Source: Faeciplasma sp048393055
Lineage (GTDB): Bacteria > Bacillota > Clostridia > Oscillospirales > Ruminococcaceae
Assembly: GCA_048393055.1 (NCBI GenBank)
Contig: DBFJJS010000008.1
Location: forward strand, 1 to 64,000
Reading direction: 5' to 3'
Length of the DNA: 64,000 nucleotides
The position numbers and the translations under genes are program-made. The notes under the pieces are model-generated. The model ran no database searches. It was not told the DNA's origin and was given only the letters and a program-made list of their open reading frames with translations. Below are positions 40,397 through 49,720 of this stretch, one piece after another; within the stretch, counting starts at the first letter, position 1, and each line of letters starts with the position of its first letter.

Positions 40397-42163
40397 TCAT
40401 CTTCCTTTTGTCTCAATGTCGCGACTGACCATATTTACAAACTCCTCTGCGCTCATTGCTGTGGTCTCGACGCTGTCACGCCTTCTCACCGACACAGTGC
40501 CCTCCTGCTGCTCCTTATCGCCAAGGACAAGCATATAAGGGATCTTAGCCATCTGTGCTTCCCTTATCTTATAGCCGGTCTTTTCCGCGCGCTTATCAGT
40601 CTCGCAGCGCACTCCGCGCTCTTTGAGCATGGAGGCGATCTTATCGGTATAGTCGTTGTTGCGGTCTGTTATGGGCAGGAGCTTAACCTGGACGGGAGCA
40701 AGCCATGTGGGGAATTTCCCGGCGTAATGCTCGATAAGTATTCCGATAAACCTTTCTATAGATCCGAATACAACGCGGTGTATCATTATCGGGCGGTGCT
40801 TTGCGCCGTCAGCGCCGGTGTATTCCGCTTCAAAGCGCATCGGAAGCTGGAAGTCGAGCTGTATCGTTCCGCACTGCCACGTTCTGCCGATGGAATCCTC
40901 GAGGTGGAAATCTATTTTAGGACCGTAAAACGCTCCGTCGCCCTCGTTTATGACGTATGGCATGTTCATTTCGTCCAAAGCGGCCTTAAGACCGTCTGTC
41001 GCCGCCTCCCAGTCCTTTTCGTCGCCGATGTGGTCCTCCGGCATTGTGGACAGCTCCACATGGTACTTGAATCCGAACAGGCTGTAGACCTCGTCTATAA
41101 GCCTTACTACCCCCTTTATCTCGGAGGTTATCTGCTCGTTTGTCATGAATATATGGGCGTCGTCCTGAGTAAAGCAGCGCACGCGCATAAGACCGTGAAG
41201 CTCGCCGCTCTTTTCGTGGCGGTGGACAAGTCCCAGCTCGCCTATGCGCATCGGAAGATCCCTGTATGAGCGCGGCTCAGACTTGTAAACAAGCATTCCG
41301 CCCGGGCAGTTCATCGGCTTTATCGCAAAATCCTCGCCGTCGATGACGGTTGTATACATATTCTGCTTGTAGTGATCCCAATGGCCGGACGTCTCCCAAA
41401 GATGGCGATCAAGAAGGATAGGCGTTGAGACCTCCACATATCCCTCGCGGGTGTGTATCTGACGCCAGTAATCTATAAGCGTATTCTTTAAAATCATACC
41501 GTTGGGCAGGAAGAACGGAAATCCCGGTCCCTCCTCCGACATCATAAACAGGCCCATTTCCTTGCCTATCCTGCGGTGATCGCGCTTTTTAGCCTCCTCA
41601 AGCCTTGCAAGGTACTCGTCAAGGTCTGTCTTGTTTGTAAACGCCGTGCCGTAAATACGGGTGAGCATCTTGTTCTTTTCCGAGCCCCTCCAATAAGCCC
41701 CCGCGACGGAGGTCAGCTTAAACGCCTTTACCGCAGATGTGTAAGTGACGTGAGGGCCTGCGCATAGGTCGACGTATTCGCCCTGCTTAAAGAAGCTGAG
41801 CTCCTCGTCCTCGGGAAGATCCTCGATAAGCTCCACCTTATAAGGCTCGTTTTTGTCCTGCATAAGCTTTATCGCTTCCTCGCGCGGGAGCGTAAAGCGC
41901 TCGAGCCGGAGGTTCTCCTTGACGATCTTCTTCATTTCCGCTTCAAGAGCTGCGATATCGTCGCTTGTAAATCCGCCTTCCCTGTCGAAATCATAGTAGA
42001 AGCCGTCCTTAATAGACGGGCCTATGGCAAGCTTGGTATCGGGGAAAAGCCTCTTTACAGCCTGCGCGAGTATGTGCGAAGCGGTGTGGCGCAAAGCGCC
42101 TCTGCCGATTTCCTCGTCAAAGGAATGCTCCTCAACGCTGCCGTCATGCATGATTACTTTCAT
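40397..42163 (-). CDS. thrS: Threonyl-tRNA synthetase lacking most of the TGS domain
   Basis: 588 aa, against roughly 640 for typical bacterial ThrRS. After only about 20 residues the protein enters the editing domain (RHTASHILAQ with His26 and His30; YVDLCAGPHV), then the class II core: motif 2 around HRHEKSGELHGLMRVR, zinc ligands in PMNCPGG, QDDAHIF and MIHRVVFGS, motif 3 SIERFIGILIEHYAGKFPTW, and the anticodon-binding domain. It charges tRNA-Thr and edits Ser-tRNA. The ATG at 42163 has GAGAGGT upstream; the open frame before it lies in the T-box terminator region and encodes nothing TGS-like. It is under T-box control (42238-42490). Confidence 0.95.
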   Translation of the reverse strand: MKVIMHDGSVEEHSFDEEIGRGALRHTASHILAQAVKRLFPDTKLAIGPSIKDGFYYDFDREGGFTSDDIAALEAEMKKIVKENLRLERFTLPREEAIKLMQDKNEPYKVELIEDLPEDEELSFFKQGEYVDLCAGPHVTYTSAVKAFKLTSVAGAYWRGSEKNKMLTRIYGTAFTNKTDLDEYLARLEEAKKRDHRRIGKEMGLFMMSEEGPGFPFFLPNGMILKNTLIDYWRQIHTREGYVEVSTPILLDRHLWETSGHWDHYKQNMYTTVIDGEDFAIKPMNCPGGMLVYKSEPRSYRDLPMRIGELGLVHRHEKSGELHGLMRVRCFTQDDAHIFMTNEQITSEIKGVVRLIDEVYSLFGFKYHVELSTMPEDHIGDEKDWEAATDGLKAALDEMNMPYVINEGDGAFYGPKIDFHLEDSIGRTWQCGTIQLDFQLPMRFEAEYTGADGAKHRPIMIHRVVFGSIERFIGILIEHYAGKFPTWLAPVQVKLLPITDRNNDYTDKIASMLKERGVRCETDKRAEKTGYKIREAQMAKIPYMLVLGDKEQQEGTVSVRRRDSVETTAMSAEEFVNMVSRDIETKGR

Positions 42164-42237
42164 GATAAATACCTCTCTTATATTATTTTTATCGAATGCA
42201 CAAAATACAGAATATATTTTAACCGGTTTATCCGGCA

Positions 42238-42490
42238 AAAATAAAAGCACCCCCGAAATAATTCAAGGGTGCATAATACACGGTCCCACCTTGGTGTTTA
42301 GCTTTTGCATTTACAGGCTGCCTGTCGGCGGTAAATGCGGCCCTTATCGCAGGCATACGGCGCGCTCCTCACGCGCTGCTCAGGGACGGTGTCCGGAAAT
42401 TTTCGGCTCGCGCCGCGCCGCTCCCAGCTATACGGCGCTCTCTTTCAGACGTTCTGCCGACCGGCTTTCCCATCACAGCATTCAATATTT
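42238..42490 (-). promoter_or_regulatory. Threonine T-box riboswitch of thrS
   Basis: On the minus strand a structured leader (Stem I with AGAGAG, CTGGGAG) is followed by the T-box proper AAGGTGGGACCGTG (42279-42292), which pairs with the uncharged tRNA acceptor end, and by the terminator hairpin GCACCCTTG / CGGGGGTGC with TTTTATTTTT (42239-42272). An ACC triplet at 42388-42390, within a purine-rich loop, is the likely specifier for threonine. Uncharged tRNA-Thr should favour read-through. Confidence 0.9.
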
Positions 42491-42496
42491 AATCAT

Positions 42497-42525
42497 TATA
42501 TAGCACAGTTGCTCGCGTTTGTCAA
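42497..42525 (-). promoter_or_regulatory. Promoter of the T-box / thrS transcript
   Basis: TTGACA (42520-42525) and TATATA (42497-42502, overlapping TATAAT shifted by 2) on the minus strand, spacer 17 bp. Confidence 0.8.
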
Positions 42526-42639
42526 GAACAAAAGCACCGGAAAGCCCGATGCCCTTGTCCTTAAGTGAGAAGAAATAATGAAAAAAGGGTGTTGTTTAAG
42601 TATTTGCCGCCTCGGAATAGTAATCCAAGCGCAACGCCG

Positions 42640-43560
42640 TTAAAACCTTTCGTCCTCCATATAGCGGTAGCCGACTATATAGCCGCCGTCGCGCTCTATC
42701 GGCTCTTTAAGTATTATAAGCAGTGAACCGGCGTCCCTGTACGCCTTTGCTCCAACAATGTCCTCGTCGTTTGTCACCGCTCCGTCCGACTCCTCCTCAA
42801 ACGGATACTCCCGATGCGCTATCTCTCCGATAAGCTGGGCGTTCTCGGTAAGAGCAAGCTCCATCTGGCTTGCGGTCAGACCTGCGTCGGGCGCAAGATA
42901 AAGCACCCTGTACCCGGTCCTGTCAGAGGTGTAAACGATATCGCCGCATTTTACCGCCGAACGGGGTTCGTCCTGAACAGTTTTACCGCTCATATCCATA
43001 ACGTATGTATAGCCGACGAGAATATCTCCGTCAAGCTATGTAGGCTCGTCGAGAATCAAAAGCACCGAGTCAAAATTTTTATAATACACCGCCGCCCCGT
43101 CGATATATGTGGCGGCAAAATCCACATCATCAGAGCCTGCCCAGTCCTCGGTGTAAACCGAAGTCCCGAGATACTGTCTGTCCTCTGTCAGCTCAAGAAC
43201 GTATTCATACGGCGTTATTTCCGAGCCGCTTTCAATAATATGGTACTGCGCGCCCGGCTTGTTTCCGTAATAAACCTCACCGCCTATGCGTATCGCCGGC
43301 GGCATGCTGTCTATCAAAACGCCGTCCCATGCGTCTGCATCGTACTCCTGGATGCCGTTTGTTTCGGAAGTCTCCTGCTCACCGTCCGCCGAGTCAGCGG
43401 TTTCAGTCCGCTCCGTTTGCTGCGTCTGTTCCGTCTGCCCGTTTTCCACCTGCTGCGGGCTTATATCGTCCCCGGCAGCGCAGGAGCTGAGCAGCAGCGC
43501 CGACGCAAGAACAGCGGAAAGAATCAGTGCGGGAAGCTTTTTTGTTCTCACTTTGTACAT
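42640..43560 (-). pseudogene. Lipoprotein interrupted by an in-frame amber codon
   Basis: The frame starting at ATG 43560 (AGAGGGT upstream) encodes a signal peptide with lipobox LSSC, a Gln/Thr/Glu-rich linker and two similar modules. It meets TAG at 43036-43038 (codon 175), yet the same frame continues without another stop to 42640. The residues on both sides of the TAG (LLILDEPT, then LDGDILVGYTYVMD) match the end of the second module (LLIILKEPIERDGGYIVGYR) and the paralog at 43597-44697, so it is one gene broken by a single base change, or a read-through product. RNase Y and the XRE gene also end in TAG, so amber is a real stop here. Function unknown. Confidence 0.8.
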
Positions 43561-43596
43561 GTTAAGACCCTCTTTCAAGGAGTTTCATACAGCCTG

Positions 43597-44697
43597 TCAA
43601 GGCTGATATGCCGCGAGCTCATCGGAATAGGAGTACACAAACGCGGCGTTATAGCCGTCGGCAGTCCTTCGGGGAAATTTCCGTGCGGCTACAATCTCCG
43701 AACCGTCCCCGTTCATGTATATAAGCGTCCCCTCAGACAGGACGTTTGAGGCTATGTCGGCGTCGGTATAGTCCTCAAAATCAAGCTTGGCCACAGCGTA
43801 ATGAACCTCGCCCACAAAGGTAAAATCCGATATCATGTCCCCAAGAAGCGCCTTCGCCTTCTCTGGTGTGTCTGCGATTATCGGAGGGGTTTCCGACGGG
43901 GTGTATACCTTGCCGTTGCAGATTACGATGGGAGACTGCTGGTCGATAAGAATATCCTCTGTGCTGCGCTTTGCAGGGACGCGCAGGTATATCTCCTGCT
44001 CGGGCGGTGCAATGTCAACCGTTTTAACCAGCTCCTTATATGATTCTACATTCCGGACCGATTCGCTGCGGGCTTCGGTCTGAGCTTCCTCCGTGCTGTA
44101 GTAGTCGTCCCGGAAGAGCTTGTAGCCGATTATTAAGCTGTCTTCATTTTCATACGCCTGCGGTAAAACAACCGTTACCGAACCGTCCTCCGGGGAATAG
44201 TAGACAATCGAGCCTATCATCAGCCTGCCGCCGTTAGTTGCTATTGCGTCAGAGGGACATCTGTCAAAGGGATATTCCTCATAGTACTCCACCTCGCCCA
44301 GCAGCTCGAGACCGCCGGTAATTTTGGATATCCCATCTTCGAGATCGCCCGTGAAGGACATCGTGTAGGTAGCCGAGCCGTCTGCGTTGGCGGAGTAGTA
44401 TTCGCCGGTTTCAAGCCTTAGAATAGTAGGAAGAGAGTATAGTACTATCTCGTATTGAGCGTCGTAAGGATATGGCTCAGGATCTGCGCCTGTCTCTTCG
44501 CTCTCGCTTATATGCTCACCGCCCGCTGAGTCAGTGGTTTCAGTCTGCTCCGTTTGCTGCGCCTGTTCCGTCTGCTCGTTTTCCACCCGCTGCGGGCTTA
44601 TATCGTCCCCGGCAGCGCAGGAGCTGAGCAGCAGCGCCGACGCAAGAACAGCGGAAAGAATCAATGCGGATAGCTTTTTTGTTAGTGCTTCATTCAT
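43597..44697 (-). CDS. Hypothetical repeat-module lipoprotein, paralog of the interrupted gene
   Basis: 366 aa. Signal peptide with lipobox LSSC (Cys near 21), a Gln/Thr/Glu-rich linker (about 30-75), and two modules of about 100-140 residues, each with strands resembling LRLETGEYYSANADGSATYT and SLIIGYKLFRD. No known family. The first 60 residues are nearly identical to those of the downstream interrupted paralog (43560), down to the DNA level, which points to recent duplication or gene conversion. ATG at 44697 has GAGGT upstream. It is transcribed from 44820-44848 and probably together with the paralog (36 bp gap). Confidence 0.75.
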   Translation of the reverse strand: MNEALTKKLSALILSAVLASALLLSSCAAGDDISPQRVENEQTEQAQQTEQTETTDSAGGEHISESEETGADPEPYPYDAQYEIVLYSLPTILRLETGEYYSANADGSATYTMSFTGDLEDGISKITGGLELLGEVEYYEEYPFDRCPSDAIATNGGRLMIGSIVYYSPEDGSVTVVLPQAYENEDSLIIGYKLFRDDYYSTEEAQTEARSESVRNVESYKELVKTVDIAPPEQEIYLRVPAKRSTEDILIDQQSPIVICNGKVYTPSETPPIIADTPEKAKALLGDMISDFTFVGEVHYAVAKLDFEDYTDADIASNVLSEGTLIYMNGDGSEIVAARKFPRRTADGYNAAFVYSYSDELAAYQP

Positions 44698-44819
44698 GTT
44701 AAACCTCACGATTATTAACGTCATTCTCTTTCGCATATCAGCCCCGACATGCTTCCGAAGGGAAATTCTGCGCTTGTATTTGCCCGCGATGTTGGCTCAA
44801 TGTTTGCTTTTATGTATTT

Positions 44820-44848
44820 AATATACCCTATGTTAAAACTTATGTCAA
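44820..44848 (-). promoter_or_regulatory. Promoter of the lipoprotein pair
   Basis: TTGACA (44843-44848) and TATATT (44820-44825) on the minus strand, spacer 17 bp. Confidence 0.75.
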
Positions 44849-45002
44849 TAAATTTTTACAAAAAGAACTAAGTTTTTTATAATTTTTAGTCAAATTCTGC
44901 ACATATGCCTGTTTATGCAGACGATGTCTGTGTTTTTGCCCCTGATTTCCCTGTAATATTCCTGTCTGAAATAAATAGGTCTGAAAATGTAAGGCAATCT
45001 AC

Positions 45003-45031
45003 TTGACATGTGTACAATTCTATTATAAAAT
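45003..45031 (+). promoter_or_regulatory. Promoter of the RNase Y gene
   Basis: TTGACA (45003-45008) and TAAAAT (45026-45031), spacer 17 bp; TATAAA two bases earlier is an alternative -10. The leader to the ATG is about 175 nt with no recognised structure. Confidence 0.7.
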
Positions 45032-45210
45032 ATTATCGTATGTGGTATTGTATTATACGAAGATTATTTAATGATTTGTTCAAAGATTGCGTACATATAC
45101 TTTAAAATGTTATGCACAGAGATTAATCATAAACATCAGAGTTATAATTTTTGTATTCTGCATATAAAATGTGCGATTTATGCAAAATCTTAAGAAAGGA
45201 GATGCAGATA

Positions 45211-46785
45211 ATGCCGTTTACATTTAATTTTTACACCTTACTTATAGCTGCGGCTGCATTTGTAGTCGGCGCTGCAATAGGCGGGGTTATTCTTTTCAAG
45301 CTTGGCGTTGAACATAGAAAGAAAATTGCTGAAGCGCAAATAGGCTCAGCTGAACAGGAAGCCGAAAGAATTGTCGACGAAGCGAAAAAGCAAGCAGAGT
45401 CGCTCAAAAAGGAAAAACTTATAGAAGCCAAGGATGAGATCTACAGAAACAGAACGGAAGCAGAGCGGGAAATTAAGGAACGCCGCTCGGAGGTTTCCCG
45501 TCAGGAAAGGCGGGTGCAGCAAAAGGAAGAATCATTAGATAAAAAACTGGACGCTCTCGACAAAAAGGAAGAAGCGGTACAATCAAGGCTGAAGCAGGCT
45601 GACGAAAAGCTTAAGGAGGCTGAAAAGATCAAAACAAGCCAGCTTGACATGCTGGAGCGCATATCTCAACTCACCGTAGAACAGGCAAAGGAGCATTTGC
45701 TGAACTCTCTGGAGGACGAGCTCGTTCACGACAAGGCGGTAAAGATAGCCGCGTACGAGCAGCAGACCAAGGAAGAGTGCGAAGCCAAGGCAAGGCAGCT
45801 TATTTCGCTGGCGATATCCCGCTGTGCTGCGGATCAGGTTTCGGAATCGGCGGTTTCGGTAGTCCCGCTGCCTAACGACGAAATGAAGGGCAGGATCATA
45901 GGACGCGAGGGAAGGAACATACGCGCGCTCGAACAGCTCACCGGCGTTGACCTTATAATAGACGACACGCCGGAAGCTATTACGCTTTCCTGCTTCGACC
46001 CAGTAAGGCGCGAGGTCGCAAGAATAGCGCTTGAAAAGCTGATACAGGACGGCAGAATCCATCCGACAAGAATCGAAGAAATGGTGGACAAGGCAAGGCG
46101 CGAGGTAGAGCAGGTCATCAAATCGGAGGGCGAGAGGGCTGTGCTTGAAGCCAACATCCACGGTCTCAACCACGAGCTTGTAAAGCTTATAGGAAGGCTT
46201 CACTACAGAACAAGCTACCGTCAGAACGTGCTCAACCACTCAATAGAGGTTTCACACCTCGCCGGAATGATGGCAAGCGAGCTGGGAGTCGACCCTGCTC
46301 TTGCAAGAAGAGCCGGACTTCTTCACGATATCGGCAAGGCGCTCAGCCACGAAATCGAAGGCTCGCACGTTCAGATAGGCGTGGACGTTTGCAGGAAGTA
46401 CAAGGAATCCGCCGAGGTTATACACGCTATTGAAGCTCATCACGGCGACGTCGAGCCGCACACCGTTATTGCGGTGCTTGTTCAGGCTGCGGACGCTATC
46501 TCGGCCGCAAGACCCGCCGCAAGAAGCGAAAACTTTGAAAACTACATCAAGCGTCTCCAGAAGCTCGAGGATATCTGCTCGTCTTATGACGGCGTAGAAA
46601 AGTCCTTCGCTATCCAGGCGGGACGCGAGGTGAGAATAATGGTCTCCCCCGAAAAGGTCAGCGACGAAAAGATGGTAGTCGTCGCGAGGGAGATAGCAAA
46701 GAAAATCGAGAATGAAATGGACTACCCAGGTCAGATAAAGGTAAACATTATCAGGGAATCAAGAGCTGTGGAATACGCAAAGTAG
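45211..46785 (+). CDS. rny: Ribonuclease Y
   Basis: 524 aa, the normal family length. N-terminal membrane helix (about 8-28), a long Glu/Lys-rich coiled coil (about 35-200), a KH RNA-binding domain (GRIIGREGRNIRALEQLTGVD, about 220-280) and an HD domain with the metal-binding LLHDIGKA (about 340-440). It is the endoribonuclease that starts mRNA decay in Firmicutes at the inner membrane face. ATG at 45211 is chosen because AAAGGAGA lies just upstream and it gives the standard N-terminus; the frame extends 20 codons further without a ribosome site. Ends with TAG at the expected position. Monocistronic, with terminator at 46813-46840. Confidence 0.97.
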   Translation: MPFTFNFYTLLIAAAAFVVGAAIGGVILFKLGVEHRKKIAEAQIGSAEQEAERIVDEAKKQAESLKKEKLIEAKDEIYRNRTEAEREIKERRSEVSRQERRVQQKEESLDKKLDALDKKEEAVQSRLKQADEKLKEAEKIKTSQLDMLERISQLTVEQAKEHLLNSLEDELVHDKAVKIAAYEQQTKEECEAKARQLISLAISRCAADQVSESAVSVVPLPNDEMKGRIIGREGRNIRALEQLTGVDLIIDDTPEAITLSCFDPVRREVARIALEKLIQDGRIHPTRIEEMVDKARREVEQVIKSEGERAVLEANIHGLNHELVKLIGRLHYRTSYRQNVLNHSIEVSHLAGMMASELGVDPALARRAGLLHDIGKALSHEIEGSHVQIGVDVCRKYKESAEVIHAIEAHHGDVEPHTVIAVLVQAADAISAARPAARSENFENYIKRLQKLEDICSSYDGVEKSFAIQAGREVRIMVSPEKVSDEKMVVVAREIAKKIENEMDYPGQIKVNIIRESRAVEYAK

Positions 46786-46812
46786 CCATATGCCTTTGGT
46801 ATTTTAAAAAGT

Positions 46813-46840
46813 CAGGGACGGCGCATGCCGTCCCTTTTTC
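46813..46840 (+). terminator. Terminator of the RNase Y gene
   Basis: Stem AGGGACGGC / GCCGTCCCT with a GCAT loop, followed by TTTTTC on the plus strand. Confidence 0.9.
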
Positions 46841-46961
46841 ATGGGCAGGTTTTCCCCGCAGTTCCGGTCGAAGGCATGACATAGTCAGATAATTCTGATA
46901 GTTTTAAATACTTATTGTTTTATATAAAGATAACATTACTATTCGTAATTATAATTGTGCT

Positions 46962-47000
46962 GTAAAAATCCCGAACCATGCGCCAAGGTTCGGGATTTTA
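46962..47000 (-). terminator. Terminator of the M28 peptidase gene
   Basis: Stem AATCCCGAACC / GGTTCGGGATT (46967-46997), then TTTTTAC on the minus strand. Confidence 0.88.
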
Positions 47001-47011
47001 AGCTTAGTTCG

Positions 47012-48250
47012 TTATTTGAGCTTGGGCGTGTCCCTTTTTCTTAGGAGATAGATGTCGAGCTTTTCCTTCATGCTCTCGGGCATTTCGCGCTCTACCGGCA
47101 CCATCGCGGCGTTTGCCATGCGCGAGGTGAACGCCGTGATAAACTCGATGTCGCGGACCATGCTGTCCGCACTCAGGATCGCAGATGTATCATAGCTGTT
47201 ATGTATCGTTCCGGCAGAGTTAGGCGCGATCCTCGCAAAGCTAACCGCCGGTATGCCTCTGTCCGCAAAGGGCGTGGAGTCGCTGGAGTAAACGTCCTGG
47301 CTTGCCTTTACGCCAAAGCCGGTTTCCTTTGACATGTACTCTATGTATCCCACAAGCTTTTCCTCCGACGTGCAGCAGGCGATGAATTTGCCCATGGCAG
47401 AGCCTATCATGTCGAGGTTGATGTTGAGCTTTATGCGCTCAAGCTCGCTCTCGTGCGTAGCACAGTACGCCTTTGAGCCGAGCAGGCCTCTTTCCTCGCT
47501 TCCGCACCATATGAATCTGAGCGTATAGCGGTGCGGGTTCTTTGAAAAGTACTCGGCCATCGCCATAAGCCCTGCGCTTCCCGACATATTGTCGTACGCG
47601 CCCTTGGAAAGCGAGGTGGAATCGTAGTGAGCGGTAAGGGCTATCACGTCCTCGATGCTTCCCTTCAGCTCAAGAACCACGTTTTGCGACTGACCGGTAT
47701 ATTCGTCCTGCTCTATGCGTATCTCGGCGTTTTTCACGCCGTTTTTAATAAGCCTTACCGCATCCTTGACGTTGATATTTACGCAGAGAAGCTTTTTATC
47801 CTCCCCTACCGCCGCCTGGCGAAGCTCTCTTGCGTCTATGTCGCGGTCGGAATAATTGACATGACCGTCGTATGTTATTATTCCTGCCGCTCCGTTTGAC
47901 ACAACGTCATGATACATCCAGCGTCCCAGATATCCGTCGATAAGGACGATTTTATCCCTGCACAGGCTCAGGCTGTATTTGTCGCTGCCGGTGAGATAGT
48001 AAAGCGGAGCGCTCACGCTGCCGCTTCCGCAAAGCATATAGCCCTTGCACGGAACGGCTTCGCCGTCTACGGTAAGGCTTTCGCAGGCGATTTTGCCCAT
48101 CGGCACCTCAAACGGCTCTATGACCGCTTCGCAGCCCAGTCCCGCGCAATAATCCTTTAAATACTGCGCACATTTAAGCTCAGCGTCGGTGCCGCCCATC
48201 CTCACATATGATGTGTCCCTGAAAACGCGCATTATGCTCTTTTTATTCAT
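47012..48250 (-). CDS. M28-family zinc aminopeptidase with PA insert
   Basis: 412 aa, no signal peptide, so probably cytoplasmic. N-terminal region (about 1-90), a protease-associated insert (about 95-200) and the M28 catalytic domain (about 205-390). The two-zinc site is complete: AHYDS (His, Asp), GAYDNMSG (bridging Asp), GSEERGLLGS (general base and ligand Glu), NLDMIG (Asp) and TIHNSYD (His). It should remove N-terminal residues from peptides. ATG at 48250 has AAAGGAT upstream; the frame before it is open but runs into a terminator. Promoter at 48285-48313. Confidence 0.92.
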   Translation of the reverse strand: MNKKSIMRVFRDTSYVRMGGTDAELKCAQYLKDYCAGLGCEAVIEPFEVPMGKIACESLTVDGEAVPCKGYMLCGSGSVSAPLYYLTGSDKYSLSLCRDKIVLIDGYLGRWMYHDVVSNGAAGIITYDGHVNYSDRDIDARELRQAAVGEDKKLLCVNINVKDAVRLIKNGVKNAEIRIEQDEYTGQSQNVVLELKGSIEDVIALTAHYDSTSLSKGAYDNMSGSAGLMAMAEYFSKNPHRYTLRFIWCGSEERGLLGSKAYCATHESELERIKLNINLDMIGSAMGKFIACCTSEEKLVGYIEYMSKETGFGVKASQDVYSSDSTPFADRGIPAVSFARIAPNSAGTIHNSYDTSAILSADSMVRDIEFITAFTSRMANAAMVPVEREMPESMKEKLDIYLLRKRDTPKLK

Positions 48251-48284
48251 ATCAAAGATCCTTTCATAAAATGATGCTAAGCAA

Positions 48285-48313
48285 ATTATATCACTGTGCT
48301 CACGGCTTCGCAA
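48285..48313 (-). promoter_or_regulatory. Promoter of the M28 peptidase gene
   Basis: TTGCGA (48308-48313) and TATAAT (48285-48290) on the minus strand, spacer 17 bp. Confidence 0.6.
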
Positions 48314-48325
48314 GTGATGCACATA

Positions 48326-48364
48326 AATACAAAAGCGGCCGCCCTGAATTCCGGCAGCCGCTTC
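48326..48364 (-). terminator. Terminator of the SGNH hydrolase gene
   Basis: Stem AAGCGGC / GCCGCTT with inner GCC/GGC pairing around GAATTC, followed by TTTGTATTT on the minus strand. Confidence 0.7.
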
Positions 48365-48392
48365 ATGCTTTAAAATATTTAATTTACAGGGC

Positions 48393-49634
48393 TTACAGTC
48401 CGTCCGTATACGCAACTGCCAAAACCTGAAGGTCGCACTTGGGGTTATCATCCTTGGCGGATATCTCTATTCTGTACTCGCCGACGGTCGGGCTGATATA
48501 CAGCTCGCCGATGGTCGCGCTCATCCAGCCGCCCTCCGAGTATTCGTTGAACTCCTTAGTCGCAACAAGCTCGCCGTCGAAATACACCTCGCAAACAAGA
48601 ATGCCGTACGTGTTGCTGCCGGCGTTGGGATAGATGACATACGCGTTTTTGCCGGTAAACTCAAATACGATGGGCTCGTTGTCCTCGCTGTACATCTTGG
48701 TCCAGCCGTTGGGGAAGTGATCTCCCGTGCTTCCGGTCCTCCACGAGCCCTCCGTCTCGTCGGTATGCTCGTAGCTGTTCTTTGTAAGAAGGTGGGCGTT
48801 GGCATAGTTTCCGTCGAACATCGGCTCGGGCAGCTTAACATCCGACTCAGAGCTGGGAAGCCTGTCAACCTCGTCGAAGAAATAGTTTATAAATTCAGCT
48901 ATGACCTCGCCGCCGTGAGCGTTGGGATGAGTGTAGTCGTCAGAAAACTCCGCCCATGTCATGGCGCCGTTGTCCATAAGATAGGTAATGCCGTCCGCAT
49001 AGCTTATCATGGGCAGGTCATAGTACTCGCCTATCTCTTTTTTCCAGTCCTGAGACGACCAGCCCTCCTCCATCCTTGCAAAGAGAAGGATAACGGCAGG
49101 CTGGGTATCGTATTCAAGGCATCTTCTTATGATGCTCTCAAATCCGTCCTTGTCGCTTGTTTCGCCGCCGTCGTTTACCGCAAATTCGATAAACACGATG
49201 TCAGGCTCGTTGGACAAAACATCGTCTTCGCATCTCAATGCTCCGAGCATTGAACCGGTGCCCCTGAAGCCGGCATTGAAGTAGTGGACGTTCTCGCCGT
49301 CCCCCTTGCCGAAGGTTTCCTTAAAGTAGTTATAGGTGCGGACGGCGTACCGCTCCTCAGACTGCAGAATATCGCCCTCGGTAATTGATCCGCCGAGATA
49401 CACTATGTTTACGTCCTCGCCGTTTTCTGCCTTTTCTATGGCTTTTTTCAGCCTATAGGTGTTTCCGAGCTGGGTAAGCGAGGTTATCTTCGCGTTGTTT
49501 AAGTAGTCCTCATACGACTGAGGGGAGTCGATCCACTCAAGCTCCATACTCTTTTCCCTCTCTCCTGCGCCGCAGCCGGTGAAAAATCCCATCATGATGA
49601 CTGCGGACAAAATAATCGAAATAATTCTTTTCAT
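48393..49634 (-). CDS. SGNH/GDSL-type esterase lipoprotein
   Basis: 413 aa. Signal peptide with lipobox FTGC (Cys near 21). SGNH hydrolase domain (about 70-255): YLGGSITEG with the nucleophile Ser, GFRGTGS with the oxyanion Gly, EFAVNDGG with the Asn, and DDYTHPNAHG with the catalytic Asp/His. The C-terminal 150 residues form a beta-rich domain (FTGKNAYVIYPNAGSN), as in carbohydrate esterases with an added jelly-roll. It likely removes acetyl groups from a surface or dietary polysaccharide, an inference from the family and surface location. It follows the MsmX-type ATPase on the same strand, with a terminator between. Confidence 0.88.
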   Translation of the reverse strand: MKRIISIILSAVIMMGFFTGCGAGEREKSMELEWIDSPQSYEDYLNNAKITSLTQLGNTYRLKKAIEKAENGEDVNIVYLGGSITEGDILQSEERYAVRTYNYFKETFGKGDGENVHYFNAGFRGTGSMLGALRCEDDVLSNEPDIVFIEFAVNDGGETSDKDGFESIIRRCLEYDTQPAVILLFARMEEGWSSQDWKKEIGEYYDLPMISYADGITYLMDNGAMTWAEFSDDYTHPNAHGGEVIAEFINYFFDEVDRLPSSESDVKLPEPMFDGNYANAHLLTKNSYEHTDETEGSWRTGSTGDHFPNGWTKMYSEDNEPIVFEFTGKNAYVIYPNAGSNTYGILVCEVYFDGELVATKEFNEYSEGGWMSATIGELYISPTVGEYRIEISAKDDNPKCDLQVLAVAYTDGL

Positions 49635-49662
49635 AGCTATTTTCCTTTTATGTGTTCCATTT

Positions 49663-49704
49663 AAAAAACCGGCTGCTCTGCCGAAACAAAGCAGCCGCTT
49701 TTAT
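49663..49704 (-). terminator. Terminator of the MsmX-type ATPase gene
   Basis: Stem GCGGCTGCT / AGCAGCCGG around a 12-nt loop, followed by TTTTTT on the minus strand. Confidence 0.88.
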
Positions 49705-49720
49705 CAAAATACAATGTCAT

